Shown one piece after another: positions 8,292-16,878 of a stretch of 64,000 bases of DNA. Source of the stretch: Mycobacterium sp. D16R12 (GTDB lineage Bacteria; Actinomycetota; Actinomycetes; Mycobacteriales; Mycobacteriaceae); contig NZ_MAFC01000010.1 in the NCBI RefSeq assembly GCF_002013465.1, forward strand, positions 1-64,000, read 5' to 3'. The position numbers were made by a program, and so were the translations under genes. Below the pieces are notes generated by a model. It did not search any database. It saw nothing but the letters and a program-made list of their open reading frames with translations, and was not told the origin of the DNA. The stretch's first letter is position 1. Each line of letters opens with the position of its first letter.

Positions 8292-10912
8292 AGCTGCACC
8301 GCCTGTCGGTGACCAACTATCGCGGAATCGCCCATCGCGACATCACGTTTCCCGATCGCGGTGTTGTGGTGGTCAGCGGAGCGAATGAGATCGGCAAGAC
8401 GTCCATGATCGAGGCGCTTGACCTGCTGATCGAATCCAAAGACCGTTCCACCAAGAAGGACGTCAAGCAGGTCAAGCCCACCTTCGCCGATGTCGGTTCT
8501 GAGGTCGAGGCCGAAATCAGCTGTGGAGCTTTTAGATTCGTGTACCGCAAGCGTTTCCACAAGCGCGCCGAGACACACCTGACGGTCATTGCGCCACGCC
8601 GCGAGCAGCTCTCCGGCGATGAAGCGCATCAGCGGGTGCTGGACATGCTGGATCAGTCCATCGATATGAACTTGTGGAAGGCGCAACGGGTCCTGCAGTC
8701 GGCAGGTGCGGGCGTGCTCGACCTGTCCTCAAGCGATGCGCTCACGCGTGCCTTGGATCTGGCTGCCGGGCAATCGGTTGCGCTCTCGGGTAGCGAGCCC
8801 GATCTGGTGGAGCGGATCGATGCGGAATACGCGCTGTACTTCACCGCGACGGGGCGCCCTACCGGCGAGTGGGCGAAGGCCGACGTGCGGCTGACCGCCG
8901 CAGAGGACGCACTGGCCGTCGCCAACGCCGCGGTGACCGAGGTCGATCAGCAGGTTCGCGAGCATGACGAGTTGACCCGGGAGCTGGCCACCGTCATCGC
9001 CGATCGCGCCGAGGTGAGTCGTCGCCTGACTCCGTTAGAGCAAGCCTCCCAAGCTGTCTCGACGCTGCTGCAGCAGCGCGACAACGCGAACGTGGTCGCG
9101 GAGGCAGCGCAAGCCGCGGCGGTAGCGGCACAGACGAAACGCGATGAACGGGCGCAGCTGGTTGCCGATATCCAGGCCCGCCGGGCCTTGATCGCCGGGC
9201 TGGCGGAGCAGGCATCGGCCGCGAAGGAGGCGCACAAAACGGCGCAGCAGCTGTCTGAGGCCACTGAGGCCGCCGCGACCCACGCGACTCAAGCGATAGA
9301 CGGCGCCCGCGCCCAACTGGAGAGAGCCCGAGACACGTTGGATCGCGCGCTCGCCCGGGACGAGGTGGACGGGTTGGCGGCCAGGGTGTCGCGTATCGAC
9401 CTGACGACCCGGCAGTTGACGTCGGTCGGCGCGGAACTCTCGGCGTTGGCCATCACCGCACAGACCCTGGGGGCGATCGAGTCCGCCGCGCGCACGGTCG
9501 GCATGGCAGAGGTCGCTCTGGACACTGCTTCGGCGCAGGTCGAGGTTCGGGCGCTCGCCGATGTCGACATCACTGTCAATGGCGAGCAGCTGCGGGTCGA
9601 GGCCGGAGAGCAGTGGGCGAGTGCGGCCACCGACACCATCGAGATCACTGCTCCTGGCATGGCAATCACCCGAATCATTCCGGGGGCCAACGCGGCTCAA
9701 TTACGGAGCAACCTCGACGCCGCCCGTGCGGCGCTCGCCGCCGCATTGGCCACTGCCGGTGTCGCCGACCTCGGGCAGGCGCAGAAGCAGTATGAACGGC
9801 GTACCGAACTCAATGCCGAACGTGACCGGTTGACGGCGCTACTCGATGGGCTGATGGGCTCGGAGAACCTTGACACGTTGCGGGAGAAGCTCGGCCGGCT
9901 ACGCGAGCTCGCACCGGAAGCCACTGGCCTATGGGATGCCATCGATCCGGCGCAGGCGCGCACCGAGGTCGCCCGGTTGCTGACTGAGGTGGACCGGCTG
10001 CAGGCCGAAGAGTCCACGCACCGCCAGGCCGTCCAGGTGGCCGGTCAGCGGCTCGCCGAGAAGTCCACCGAGGCAACGATATTGCGGGAGAAGCAAGCCG
10101 CGCGTGCTGAAGAGCTGGCCGCTGTCGAGCAGCGCCTTGCTCAGGTGCGGGCATCAGCCTCCGATGATCTGCTGACCGAGCGCCATGATCAGGCCGTCCA
10201 AGCGGCCGACCTGACCGCGCGCCGGGTCATCGATCTCGTGAATCAGCTGGCCGCGCTGGAAGCCGAGCGGGTGCGCACCGAACTCGCCGAGGTCTCCGTG
10301 CAGGCGCAGGGGCTGGATCAGCGACACGAGTCGCTACGGCACCGGCTGCGCGACATCGCGGTGCGGCTGGAGGTGTTTGGCAGACAGGGCCGCAAAGATC
10401 ATCTGGATGCCGCTGCCTCTGAACGGGAATACGCGGCAACGGAATTCACGCGGATAGGCGCCAAGGCCCGGGCCGTCGACACCTTGCGATCGGTGATGTT
10501 GCGGCATCGAGACGGCATGAGGTTGCGTTATGTCGACCCGTTCCGTGCGGAGCTGGAGCGGTTGGGCCGCATGGTTTTCGGCCCCACCTTCGAAGTGGAT
10601 ATCGACAGCGATCTGAGCATCCGCAGTCGCACGTTGGAGGGCCGGACTGTTCCCTATGAGTCGCTATCGGGCGGCGCTAAGGAACAACTGGGCATCATCG
10701 CGAGGCTGGCAAGTGCCGCGTTGGTCGCGCCGCAGGACGCCGTGCCCGTGATCATCGACGATGCGCTGGGCTTCACCGACAGCGACAGGCTGGAGCGTAT
10801 GGGTGAGGTGTTCGGTGCGGTGGGTACCGAGGCCCAGGTGATCGTGCTGACCTGCAGCCCCGACCGTTATGACGCGGTCACCGGGGCACAGCGAATCAGC
10901 CTGTCGGCCTGA
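8288..10912 (+). CDS. SbcC/Rad50-like ATPase, Rv1278-like (874 aa)
   Basis: SMC-like layout. The N-terminal ATPase half has P-loop GANEIGKTS near residue 36. Long Ala/Glu/Arg-rich coiled coils occupy about residues 190-740, interrupted near 370-470. The C-terminal half carries signature SLSGGAKEQL and Walker B VIIDDALGFTD. No CxxC zinc hook is evident in the coiled-coil centre, unlike Rad50 or canonical SbcC. Co-translated with the upstream nuclease, it should act as its ATP-driven DNA-clamping partner. It ends in a short convergent gap with the flavoprotein gene. Confidence 0.87.
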   Translation: MKLHRLSVTNYRGIAHRDITFPDRGVVVVSGANEIGKTSMIEALDLLIESKDRSTKKDVKQVKPTFADVGSEVEAEISCGAFRFVYRKRFHKRAETHLTVIAPRREQLSGDEAHQRVLDMLDQSIDMNLWKAQRVLQSAGAGVLDLSSSDALTRALDLAAGQSVALSGSEPDLVERIDAEYALYFTATGRPTGEWAKADVRLTAAEDALAVANAAVTEVDQQVREHDELTRELATVIADRAEVSRRLTPLEQASQAVSTLLQQRDNANVVAEAAQAAAVAAQTKRDERAQLVADIQARRALIAGLAEQASAAKEAHKTAQQLSEATEAAATHATQAIDGARAQLERARDTLDRALARDEVDGLAARVSRIDLTTRQLTSVGAELSALAITAQTLGAIESAARTVGMAEVALDTASAQVEVRALADVDITVNGEQLRVEAGEQWASAATDTIEITAPGMAITRIIPGANAAQLRSNLDAARAALAAALATAGVADLGQAQKQYERRTELNAERDRLTALLDGLMGSENLDTLREKLGRLRELAPEATGLWDAIDPAQARTEVARLLTEVDRLQAEESTHRQAVQVAGQRLAEKSTEATILREKQAARAEELAAVEQRLAQVRASASDDLLTERHDQAVQAADLTARRVIDLVNQLAALEAERVRTELAEVSVQAQGLDQRHESLRHRLRDIAVRLEVFGRQGRKDHLDAAASEREYAATEFTRIGAKARAVDTLRSVMLRHRDGMRLRYVDPFRAELERLGRMVFGPTFEVDIDSDLSIRSRTLEGRTVPYESLSGGAKEQLGIIARLASAALVAPQDAVPVIIDDALGFTDSDRLERMGEVFGAVGTEAQVIVLTCSPDRYDAVTGAQRISLSA

Positions 10913-10957
10913 GCGGTTCGGCAGCCCCCGCCGGTGCCCCTTAAACGCCGGTATCTC

Positions 10958-12175
10958 TCAGAAGTAGGCGTTCGCGGGAACCGGCGTGCCGTGTAGCAGG
11001 TTCTGCCCGATCACCCGCGCCTTGTAGTGCACCGGATTGTGCAGGCTGATGGTCCGGACGTTGCGCCAATGCCGGTCCAGGTTGCGGCTCCGGCTGGAGG
11101 CGCTGGCGCCACCCAGATCCAGCAGCTTGGTAGCGGCATCGAGGGCGACGGCATCGATGTGCACCTTGGCCTTGGCGACCGCCAGCTGTGCTTCCTCGGC
11201 CAGCTGTGCATCGGGGACTCCGTCGCGCAAGGATGCGTTGGCGGCGTCAATGGCATCGGCCGCGGCAAGAACCGCTGCTTCCGCGGCGAAGGCGGTCGCG
11301 CTCAGCTCGCCGAGGGTGCGCTGCAGCAGTGGATCGTCAACCGGACGTTCGGTGAGGGCATGGCTGAAGTTGCGTTGACGGGAGCGCAACAGCGCCGCGC
11401 CGTCGTCCACAACCGACCGCAGCACACCGGCGACTATCGCCAGGATGTACAGCTGCAACGACGCGTACTGCGTAGTGGGCACCGGGGCCGCGTCATACGG
11501 TGTTTCGGAGAGGATTTCGTCCTCGGCGACATCTACCTGAGTGAAGATCGTGGTCCCGGTCCCAGTACGCCGCTGGCCGAACCCGTCCCAGTCGTCCACG
11601 AGGCGCACTCCGTCACGGTCACCTGGGACGATGACCGATGCCACCGAGTCGCGGTCTGTCGTCGCGGTGACCGTCAGGTAGTCCGCGAACAATGTCCCGG
11701 TGCTGTAGAACTTCTCCCCGTTCAACCGATATCCGTGACCGGCCGGCAGCAACCGGGTGTTGAACACCAGACTGCCGACGGCCAACACGCCCTTCTCGCT
11801 GAACGCATTGGCGAAGAGGTTGCCCTCGTTCACCTTGCTCAGCCAGGCGGCAGACACCGGGTCCGATAGCGTGCGTAGTCGTTCCTCGACGAACCAGAAG
11901 TGGGTGCGGAAGATGTGCGCGACGATGGGGTCGGCCTGCGCAACATCGATGATGGTGGAAAAGAGTTGCCGCACAGACAGTCCCGCGCCGCCGAGTTCGA
12001 CAGGGATGCGCAACCGTCCGATCCCCGCCTCCTTGAGTAGTCGAACCTGGTCAAAGGGATTCTCGTCGGCAAGGTCACGATCCCGCGCCCCGCTCGCCAC
12101 CTGGGCCAGCAGATTCCGGTAGGTCTCGGTGCCGGGCAGCGCGCGGATGTCGAGGACTGACGGAGCGGAAGTCAT
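10958..12175 (-). CDS. acyl-CoA-dehydrogenase-fold flavin monooxygenase, DszC/SfnB-like (405 aa)
   Basis: The protein has the acyl-CoA dehydrogenase fold: an N-terminal helical domain, a middle beta domain (GEKFYSTGT, TGTGTTIFT) and a C-terminal helical bundle. It lacks the usual catalytic glutamate context. The ending NPVHYKARVIGQN...NAYF is typical of the DszC/SfnB branch, which use reduced FMN to oxygenate organosulfur or related compounds. No flavin reductase or sulfur gene lies nearby, so the substrate is open. It is the first gene of the accessory block that replaces the M. tuberculosis opp/cys region. Confidence 0.75.
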   Translation of the reverse strand: MTSAPSVLDIRALPGTETYRNLLAQVASGARDRDLADENPFDQVRLLKEAGIGRLRIPVELGGAGLSVRQLFSTIIDVAQADPIVAHIFRTHFWFVEERLRTLSDPVSAAWLSKVNEGNLFANAFSEKGVLAVGSLVFNTRLLPAGHGYRLNGEKFYSTGTLFADYLTVTATTDRDSVASVIVPGDRDGVRLVDDWDGFGQRRTGTGTTIFTQVDVAEDEILSETPYDAAPVPTTQYASLQLYILAIVAGVLRSVVDDGAALLRSRQRNFSHALTERPVDDPLLQRTLGELSATAFAAEAAVLAAADAIDAANASLRDGVPDAQLAEEAQLAVAKAKVHIDAVALDAATKLLDLGGASASSRSRNLDRHWRNVRTISLHNPVHYKARVIGQNLLHGTPVPANAYF

Positions 12176-12252
12176 GTCTTCGTTCTACGCAGCATGCCCA
12201 TTGGCGGCATCGCTTTGAATCAGCCAGAACCGAAGCGGCAATATGGGTCACG

Positions 12253-12630
12253 ATGATTCACATGGTTCAGTCCTGGTTTTGGTGCCTTCGCTGGCTCACG
12301 CTGCTGGGTGCCTTCGCGGTTGCCTGTCTGCTGTTGTTCACACCAGGTGGCACCGTTCCGTCGGGTCCGCCGGGAGCGGACAAAGTGGTGCACGTTCTGA
12401 TTTTCGGGATGTTGGCCGTGTCCTCGCGTTTTGCACGGATCTGCGAGAAAACCACGCTGGCTTGGGTTCTGGCCTTCGCCGCCTGTTCGGAGGTGATTCA
12501 GGCCCTGTGGATTCCGCACCGCGACGGGAGTCTGCTGGATCTGCTCGCCGATGCGGTCGGACTGCTCACGGGCCTGTGGTTGTGGAGGAAGATTCGTGGT
12601 GAGCCTCGGCGGCGCCAGGCTTCGGAATGA
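12253..12630 (+). CDS. VanZ-like membrane protein (125 aa)
   Basis: Small protein with about three to four membrane helices. It shows the VanZ-family residue pattern: DKVVH at the second helix, then E-x-x-Q (SEVIQALW) and an Arg/Asp pair (HRDGSLLDLLAD). VanZ proteins are associated with resistance to lipoglycopeptides or with envelope functions, but many homologues are uncharacterised. The 3' end overlaps the convergent TetR gene by 65 nt. ATG 12262 is an alternative start. Confidence 0.72.
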   Translation: MIHMVQSWFWCLRWLTLLGAFAVACLLLFTPGGTVPSGPPGADKVVHVLIFGMLAVSSRFARICEKTTLAWVLAFAACSEVIQALWIPHRDGSLLDLLADAVGLLTGLWLWRKIRGEPRRRQASE

Positions 12631-13249
12631 CGGTCGTGATGGTGCCGGTGTGGGCCAGCCCGCTGGTGACCAGGTCTAACTGGCGCAGCGCGCGATTCAG
12701 GGCGGCGTTCGCGTCGGCCTCGGTGGGGTGATCGGTGTCCACCAGCATGCCGATCGTGCTGAGGATTGAGCCCGCGATGAGGTCCGCGGCGATCTCAAGA
12801 TCCTCGGTGGTGTGATGGTTCGTCGCCGGATTGCGTGCGAGCTCCACCACCACGTCGTTGGTGAGCATGCGCATTTCGTTGTTGATGGCTCGCCGTACCT
12901 GAGGCGAGCCGCCATGACGTTCACGTACCAGAAACCGGAAGTTGTTCGCGTGCTCGCTCACGCGGTCGACCATGAGGCCGAGAATCTTGGCAGGGTTGTC
13001 ACTGCCCACCTCGCGTCGGGCCTGACGAAAGGTGTCACGAAGCGCACGAACGCTCTCCTCGGCCAGGATGGTGCCGAGGTCCTCCATCGATTCGAAGTGC
13101 CGGTAGAACGCGGTAGGAACAAGACCCGCGGATCGGGCCACCTCACGCAGACTCACGGCGGCGAAGCCACGCACCTTGAGTAGATCCAAGGTTCCGTCGA
13201 GCAATGCGCGGCGGGTGTGCAGCTTCTTCTCGGCACGGCTATGGCGCAT
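12566..13249 (-). CDS. TetR-family transcriptional regulator (227 aa)
   Basis: The N-terminal helix-turn-helix is of TetR type: RRALLDGTLDLL, VSLREVARSAGLVPTAFYRHF, within residues 12-58. The C-terminal helical domain resembles the FabR-like branch of regulators that sense fatty acyl compounds. It is divergent from the acidic-protein/P450 operon across a 155-bp gap with inverted repeats, suggesting control of that operon and of itself. ATG 13249 has TACACT 7 nt upstream, so it may be leaderless. The ligand is unknown. Confidence 0.85.
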   Translation of the reverse strand: MRHSRAEKKLHTRRALLDGTLDLLKVRGFAAVSLREVARSAGLVPTAFYRHFESMEDLGTILAEESVRALRDTFRQARREVGSDNPAKILGLMVDRVSEHANNFRFLVRERHGGSPQVRRAINNEMRMLTNDVVVELARNPATNHHTTEDLEIAADLIAGSILSTIGMLVDTDHPTEADANAALNRALRQLDLVTSGLAHTGTITTVIPKPGAAEAHHESSSTTTGP

Positions 13250-13256
13250 ACCTGTC

Positions 13257-13262
13257 AGTGTA
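13257..13262 (-). promoter_or_regulatory. -10 element TACACT (minus strand) for the TetR gene
   Basis: TACACT read on the minus strand is 7 nt from ATG 13249, matching TANNNT at leaderless spacing. Confidence 0.45.
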
Positions 13263-13318
13263 CGGGCGTGCTCTTATCGTTCGACCTGTTTCGTTCGAAA
13301 CCGCGTTGATGTCTGGTA

Positions 13319-13357
13319 TTGACAGGTTCATCTGCGTTACGCACACTGATCTCAGTG
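13319..13357 (+). promoter_or_regulatory. promoter/operator of the acidic protein-P450 operon
   Basis: TTGACA at 13319-13324 is a good -35. Where the -10 should fall (about 13342-13347, CACACT) there are two adjacent perfect inverted repeats: TGCGT-t-ACGCA at 13333-13343 and CACTGA-tc-TCAGTG at 13344-13357. Dyads overlapping the -10 in a TetR divergent region are likely repressor sites. This is inferred from position only. Confidence 0.45.
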
Positions 13358-13404
13358 CACGATTGTTCACTATTTGGCCACCGAATTCGAAGGGGCAGTG
13401 CAGC

Positions 13405-13776
13405 ATGGTGGGACCTGTTGAGCGCAACGTCAACGTCGTCCAGGAAGTCGTGGAGTCGGTCGGGTCGCGTGTCGGCCGGATCATCCGCATCATCACGCGG
13501 ACGGTGGGGGAAGTTGCCCGCGAGGTGAGCGGTGTCGTGGCTGACGGGTTCGAAATCGCGGAGGCCAGTAAGCGAGCGCGTGCCGATCAGGAGCGGTGGG
13601 ATGCCAAGGACCTGGCCGAGGACGACGATGTCGACCTCGCCGACGAGGATCTCGACGCCGCCGCAGACGCCGATGACACCGCCGAGGACGAGGTAGACGC
13701 CGTGGTGGAAGAGGCGACTTCCGAGCCAGAGGTTGACGAGGTGCGCGACGGCGCCTCCGAGCAGGAGCGGGTCTAA
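13405..13776 (+). CDS. small acidic protein upstream of P450 (123 aa)
   Basis: Starts at ATG 13405 behind an AGGGG ribosome-binding site. Residues 1-55 form amphipathic helices rich in Val, Ile and Arg (VNVVQEVVESVG, RIIRIITRTVGEVAREV). From about residue 68 the chain is an extremely acidic, probably disordered tail of Asp/Glu/Ala. It has no cysteine, so it cannot be a ferredoxin. The P450 gene begins 2 nt after its stop, so the two are one transcript. The function is unknown; membrane association or P450 partnering is only an inference. Confidence 0.78.
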   Translation: MVGPVERNVNVVQEVVESVGSRVGRIIRIITRTVGEVAREVSGVVADGFEIAEASKRARADQERWDAKDLAEDDDVDLADEDLDAAADADDTAEDEVDAVVEEATSEPEVDEVRDGASEQERV

Positions 13777-13778
13777 TC

Positions 13779-15338
13779 GTGTCGGCTCCAGCGTTGCGGC
13801 CAGAACCCCTTTCCGCGCCTCCCGCCGAGCCGGTTGGTGAATGTCCGCTCAACCACGACCTGTATCCGGGCGGCCCGACGTTCCTGCGGTGGCATGACAC
13901 CAAGGTCGGCTATCTGGGGTCATGGCGTATGGCCCTGGGTGCGGTCTGGTCCACGTACCGGCACACCATCTCCGAGTACATCTCGGACCTGCCCGGCCAG
14001 GATGACGTCATCGTCGCCCGCGCACCGATGCGGAAGATGGTGATCGTCCGAAACCCCGAGTTGGCACGCCACGTCTTGGTGGCGAATCAGGACAACTACA
14101 TCAAGAGCGCCGAATATGACTTGCTGGCAGTGGGTTTCGGCCGGGGTCTGGTGACCGACCTCAATGAAGGGCTATGGAACCGGAACCGGCGGTTGGTGCA
14201 GCCGATCTTCGCCAAGCGGCAGGTCGACCTGTTCGCCCCCCAGATGGCCGAAGCGTCAGCGCGTACCCTCGCGCGTTGGGACGCTCTACACGAGCAGGGC
14301 AAGGCGGTTGATGTCACCGCCGAGATGAATTACCTCACCATGGATATCGTCGCGCAGACCATGTTCGGCATCGACCTGGCCGGTGATATGGCTGAGAAGA
14401 TGCGGATCAGTTTTGCGCGACTGCTCAAGCTCTTCGGCGTGGGCTTCATCGTCGGGGCCTCGCCTCCGCTGCGATGGCTGGTGGACAAACTGGCCACTCA
14501 TGGACCCGATGAATTATCAGCGCACACACCGCGTCTGGCTATCCGGGCATTGCGTATGGGGGCGTCGGTCGTCGCGCCGAAGACGATGCGGGGGCTGCGC
14601 TGGGTGGAGCACACCATCGACCAGCTCATCGCCGATCATCACGCCGGCCGGATTACCCGACAGGACAACCTGTTGGCCCTGCTGATGGCCGCTGAAGATC
14701 CCGAGACGGGCGCCAGATACACCGATCTCGAGATTCGTGACGAGCTGATGACCTTCCTGGGTGCGGGGTTCGAGACGACGGCCGCGGCGTTGGCGTGGAC
14801 CTGGTATCTGTTGTCCCGCAACCCCGATGCCCGCGCCAAGTTGGGCGAGGAAGTTGACAGGGTGCTCGAAGGCCGGCTGCCGACGGCCGCTGACGTGGAG
14901 AACTTGCCGTGGACCATGGCGGTGATCAACGAGGCGATGCGGGTATACCCGCCGATCATCGGCTTGGCGCGGTCCGCCAAGGACGATGATGTGTTGGGTA
15001 CTTACCCGATATCCGCTGGGACGACTGTCGCGGTTCTCATTGAGGGCATCCACCGCAACGAGCGCGTGTGGGAGAACGTGGAGAAATTCGATCCTTCACG
15101 CTTCCTCAAGGAGAACCTGCAACCCGAACAACGCAAGGCGCACATGCCTTTTGGCGCAGGCAAGCGCATGTGTATCGCCTCGGGGTTCGCGAACCTGGAA
15201 GCCGTCATCGGGATTGCTTCGCTGGCCCAGGCATATGAATTGGAATTGGTGCCGGGCCAGAAGCCGCGCCGTGAGGTGACCTTCACCGGCGGTCCCGAAG
15301 GCGAGATCCTCATGCAGTTGCGCAAACGGCATCCCTGA
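13779..15338 (+). CDS. cytochrome P450 (519 aa)
   Basis: Complete P450. The I-helix oxygen-binding motif is GAGFETT near residue 326, the K-helix ExxR is in NEAMRVYPP near 388, and the heme-binding loop is FGAGKRMC with the thiolate ligand near Cys465. At 519 aa it is longer than typical bacterial P450s, with an N-terminal Pro-rich segment. GTG start 13779 is 2 nt after the acidic-protein gene. Redox partners are not encoded nearby. The subfamily and substrate cannot be assigned here; a lipid or sterol-like substrate would be usual for mycobacterial P450s. Confidence 0.9.
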   Translation: MSAPALRPEPLSAPPAEPVGECPLNHDLYPGGPTFLRWHDTKVGYLGSWRMALGAVWSTYRHTISEYISDLPGQDDVIVARAPMRKMVIVRNPELARHVLVANQDNYIKSAEYDLLAVGFGRGLVTDLNEGLWNRNRRLVQPIFAKRQVDLFAPQMAEASARTLARWDALHEQGKAVDVTAEMNYLTMDIVAQTMFGIDLAGDMAEKMRISFARLLKLFGVGFIVGASPPLRWLVDKLATHGPDELSAHTPRLAIRALRMGASVVAPKTMRGLRWVEHTIDQLIADHHAGRITRQDNLLALLMAAEDPETGARYTDLEIRDELMTFLGAGFETTAAALAWTWYLLSRNPDARAKLGEEVDRVLEGRLPTAADVENLPWTMAVINEAMRVYPPIIGLARSAKDDDVLGTYPISAGTTVAVLIEGIHRNERVWENVEKFDPSRFLKENLQPEQRKAHMPFGAGKRMCIASGFANLEAVIGIASLAQAYELELVPGQKPRREVTFTGGPEGEILMQLRKRHP

Positions 15339-15367
15339 CGTGTGATGCGCAGGCTTGTCTGACGGCG

Positions 15368-16696
15368 TCAGCGCCGCCGCACCGTCATGAGCCCGTTGTT
15401 CTTCGGGCACGAGGCGACCCCGCGTGAGTGCCACTTTTCGTTGGGCGCCGTCGTGGTTTCAATGGTGAAGTGCCGCAACACGGTCCGTAGGACGATGTCC
15501 ATCTCCATATTGGCGAAGGCCGCCCCGACACAGCGCCGGGTACCGCCGCCGTAGGGAACCCACGAATTGCCGGGCTTGGCGCCTGTGAAGCGCTCGGGGT
15601 CGAAGCGTTCCGGGTTGGGGAAGGCGTCCGGGTCATCGTGCATGAGGTTGATGCTCACGACGAGGGAGTGGCCCTGTGGAATGCGATAGGGCCCGATGTC
15701 GACATAAGGTGCCAGCACGTGGCGGCCCGCGAAGTCGATGACCGGCCGACTGCGTTGTACCTCGAGGATTGTCGCCTGGCGGTATTCGCCGCTCTCGGTC
15801 TGCGCCTCCTCGGTCAGACGCGACAGCACCCGAGGGTGCCGGGTGATCCGTTCGAAGGCCCACGCCAGTGTGGTGGCCGTGGTCTCGTGGCCGGCTGCCA
15901 ACAGGGTGAGTAGTTCGTCGGAGACATCGCTGCGCGACATGGTGGTGCCGTCGTCGTAGGTGGAACGCAACAGCAGCGCCAGGATATCGGTGCGATCCTC
16001 GAAATCCTTTGCGGCGAGGGCCTTGTCGATGAGTAGTGCGATCACTTCGTCGTAGCGTGCACGGTAGGCCTTCAACCGGCCCCACGGACTGAAGCGTCCG
16101 TAGTCACGCTTGGGCTGCGGCACCCGAGTCGTCAGAGAGGCCAGTACCACCCACGGCGGGATCAGTTCGCGCAGCTCGTCCAGCTCGGCTCCGTCCGCGC
16201 CGAAGACCGCGCGCAGGATCGCGTTGAGCGTGATCCGCATCATCGGTTCCATGGTTTCGAACTGCTGAGCCTCGGGCCATGACGCGCACTCGCGCAGCGT
16301 CTCTTCCTCGATGATCTGCTCGTACTGGATCATCGCCTTGCCGTGGAACTTCGGTGCGAGCAACTTGCGGCGGTGCCGGTGTTCATTGCGCTCCAACGCG
16401 AAGACCGATCCGGGCCCGAGCTGTTGGCTCAGGTTGGGCTGGATATTGCCCAGGATCTCGGTACTGGTGGTGAACACCTGCCGGGTGAGGTCCGGGTCGG
16501 CCACCACGACCGTGTACCCGAACTTCGGGATATTGATCGTGTAGACCTTGCCGTACTTCTTGGCCAGCCGGGTCGTGGTCCAGCGCCGTGAGGCCACGAA
16601 GGCGATGCCCTGGGCCAGCTTGGGAATTGTCACGAGCGGGGGAGCGATCGGCTCGGGTGTATCGGCGTCTCGGTCGATGGTTGAAGCCTCGGTCAC
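15368..16696 (-). CDS. cytochrome P450 (442 aa)
   Basis: Second P450, convergent with the first. The I-helix is LAAGHETTAT, and the heme loop is PYGGGTRRCVGAAF with the cysteine ligand near residue 389. Tyr replaces the usual Phe at the start of the heme-binding signature. The EVQRSRP segment takes the ExxR position. GTG 16696 is preferred because GGAGG lies 6 nt upstream, although an in-frame GTG at 16708 exists. The arrangement resembles the CYP135/138 branch, but subfamily assignment needs comparison. A 22-bp imperfect palindrome lies 25 nt upstream of the start. Confidence 0.88.
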   Translation of the reverse strand: MTEASTIDRDADTPEPIAPPLVTIPKLAQGIAFVASRRWTTTRLAKKYGKVYTINIPKFGYTVVVADPDLTRQVFTTSTEILGNIQPNLSQQLGPGSVFALERNEHRHRRKLLAPKFHGKAMIQYEQIIEEETLRECASWPEAQQFETMEPMMRITLNAILRAVFGADGAELDELRELIPPWVVLASLTTRVPQPKRDYGRFSPWGRLKAYRARYDEVIALLIDKALAAKDFEDRTDILALLLRSTYDDGTTMSRSDVSDELLTLLAAGHETTATTLAWAFERITRHPRVLSRLTEEAQTESGEYRQATILEVQRSRPVIDFAGRHVLAPYVDIGPYRIPQGHSLVVSINLMHDDPDAFPNPERFDPERFTGAKPGNSWVPYGGGTRRCVGAAFANMEMDIVLRTVLRHFTIETTTAPNEKWHSRGVASCPKNNGLMTVRRR

Positions 16697-16720
16697 GTCA
16701 CCCTCCACGGCGTTGTGGTG

Positions 16721-16758
16721 TTAGTAGACATGTGTCTGATAACACAGACTACATCTGT
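16721..16758. promoter_or_regulatory. operator-like palindromes upstream of the second P450
   Basis: A 22-bp imperfect palindrome at 16721-16742 has arms TTA..AGACA and TGTCT..TAA around a TG centre. It is followed by ACAGA-ctaca-TCTGT at 16744-16758. Such dyads are typical of TetR-family operators. It sits between the P450 and the divergent YdcF-like gene, so it could control either or both. Confidence 0.5.
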
Positions 16759-16878
16759 CATGTCGGTCACACCAGGGGGAATCGCGGGAGATTTGACCGG
16801 CGGGTCGACTTGACAGGGGTAACTCTGGCACCATGTATCTCGTCCGTCTCAGAAGTCACTTGGGTCTTGGAGGACGCA

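Noticed and set aside
15359..15371. CTGACG-g-CGTCAG dyad between the two P450 genes
   Set aside because: Short stem without T run; not enough to call a bidirectional terminator.
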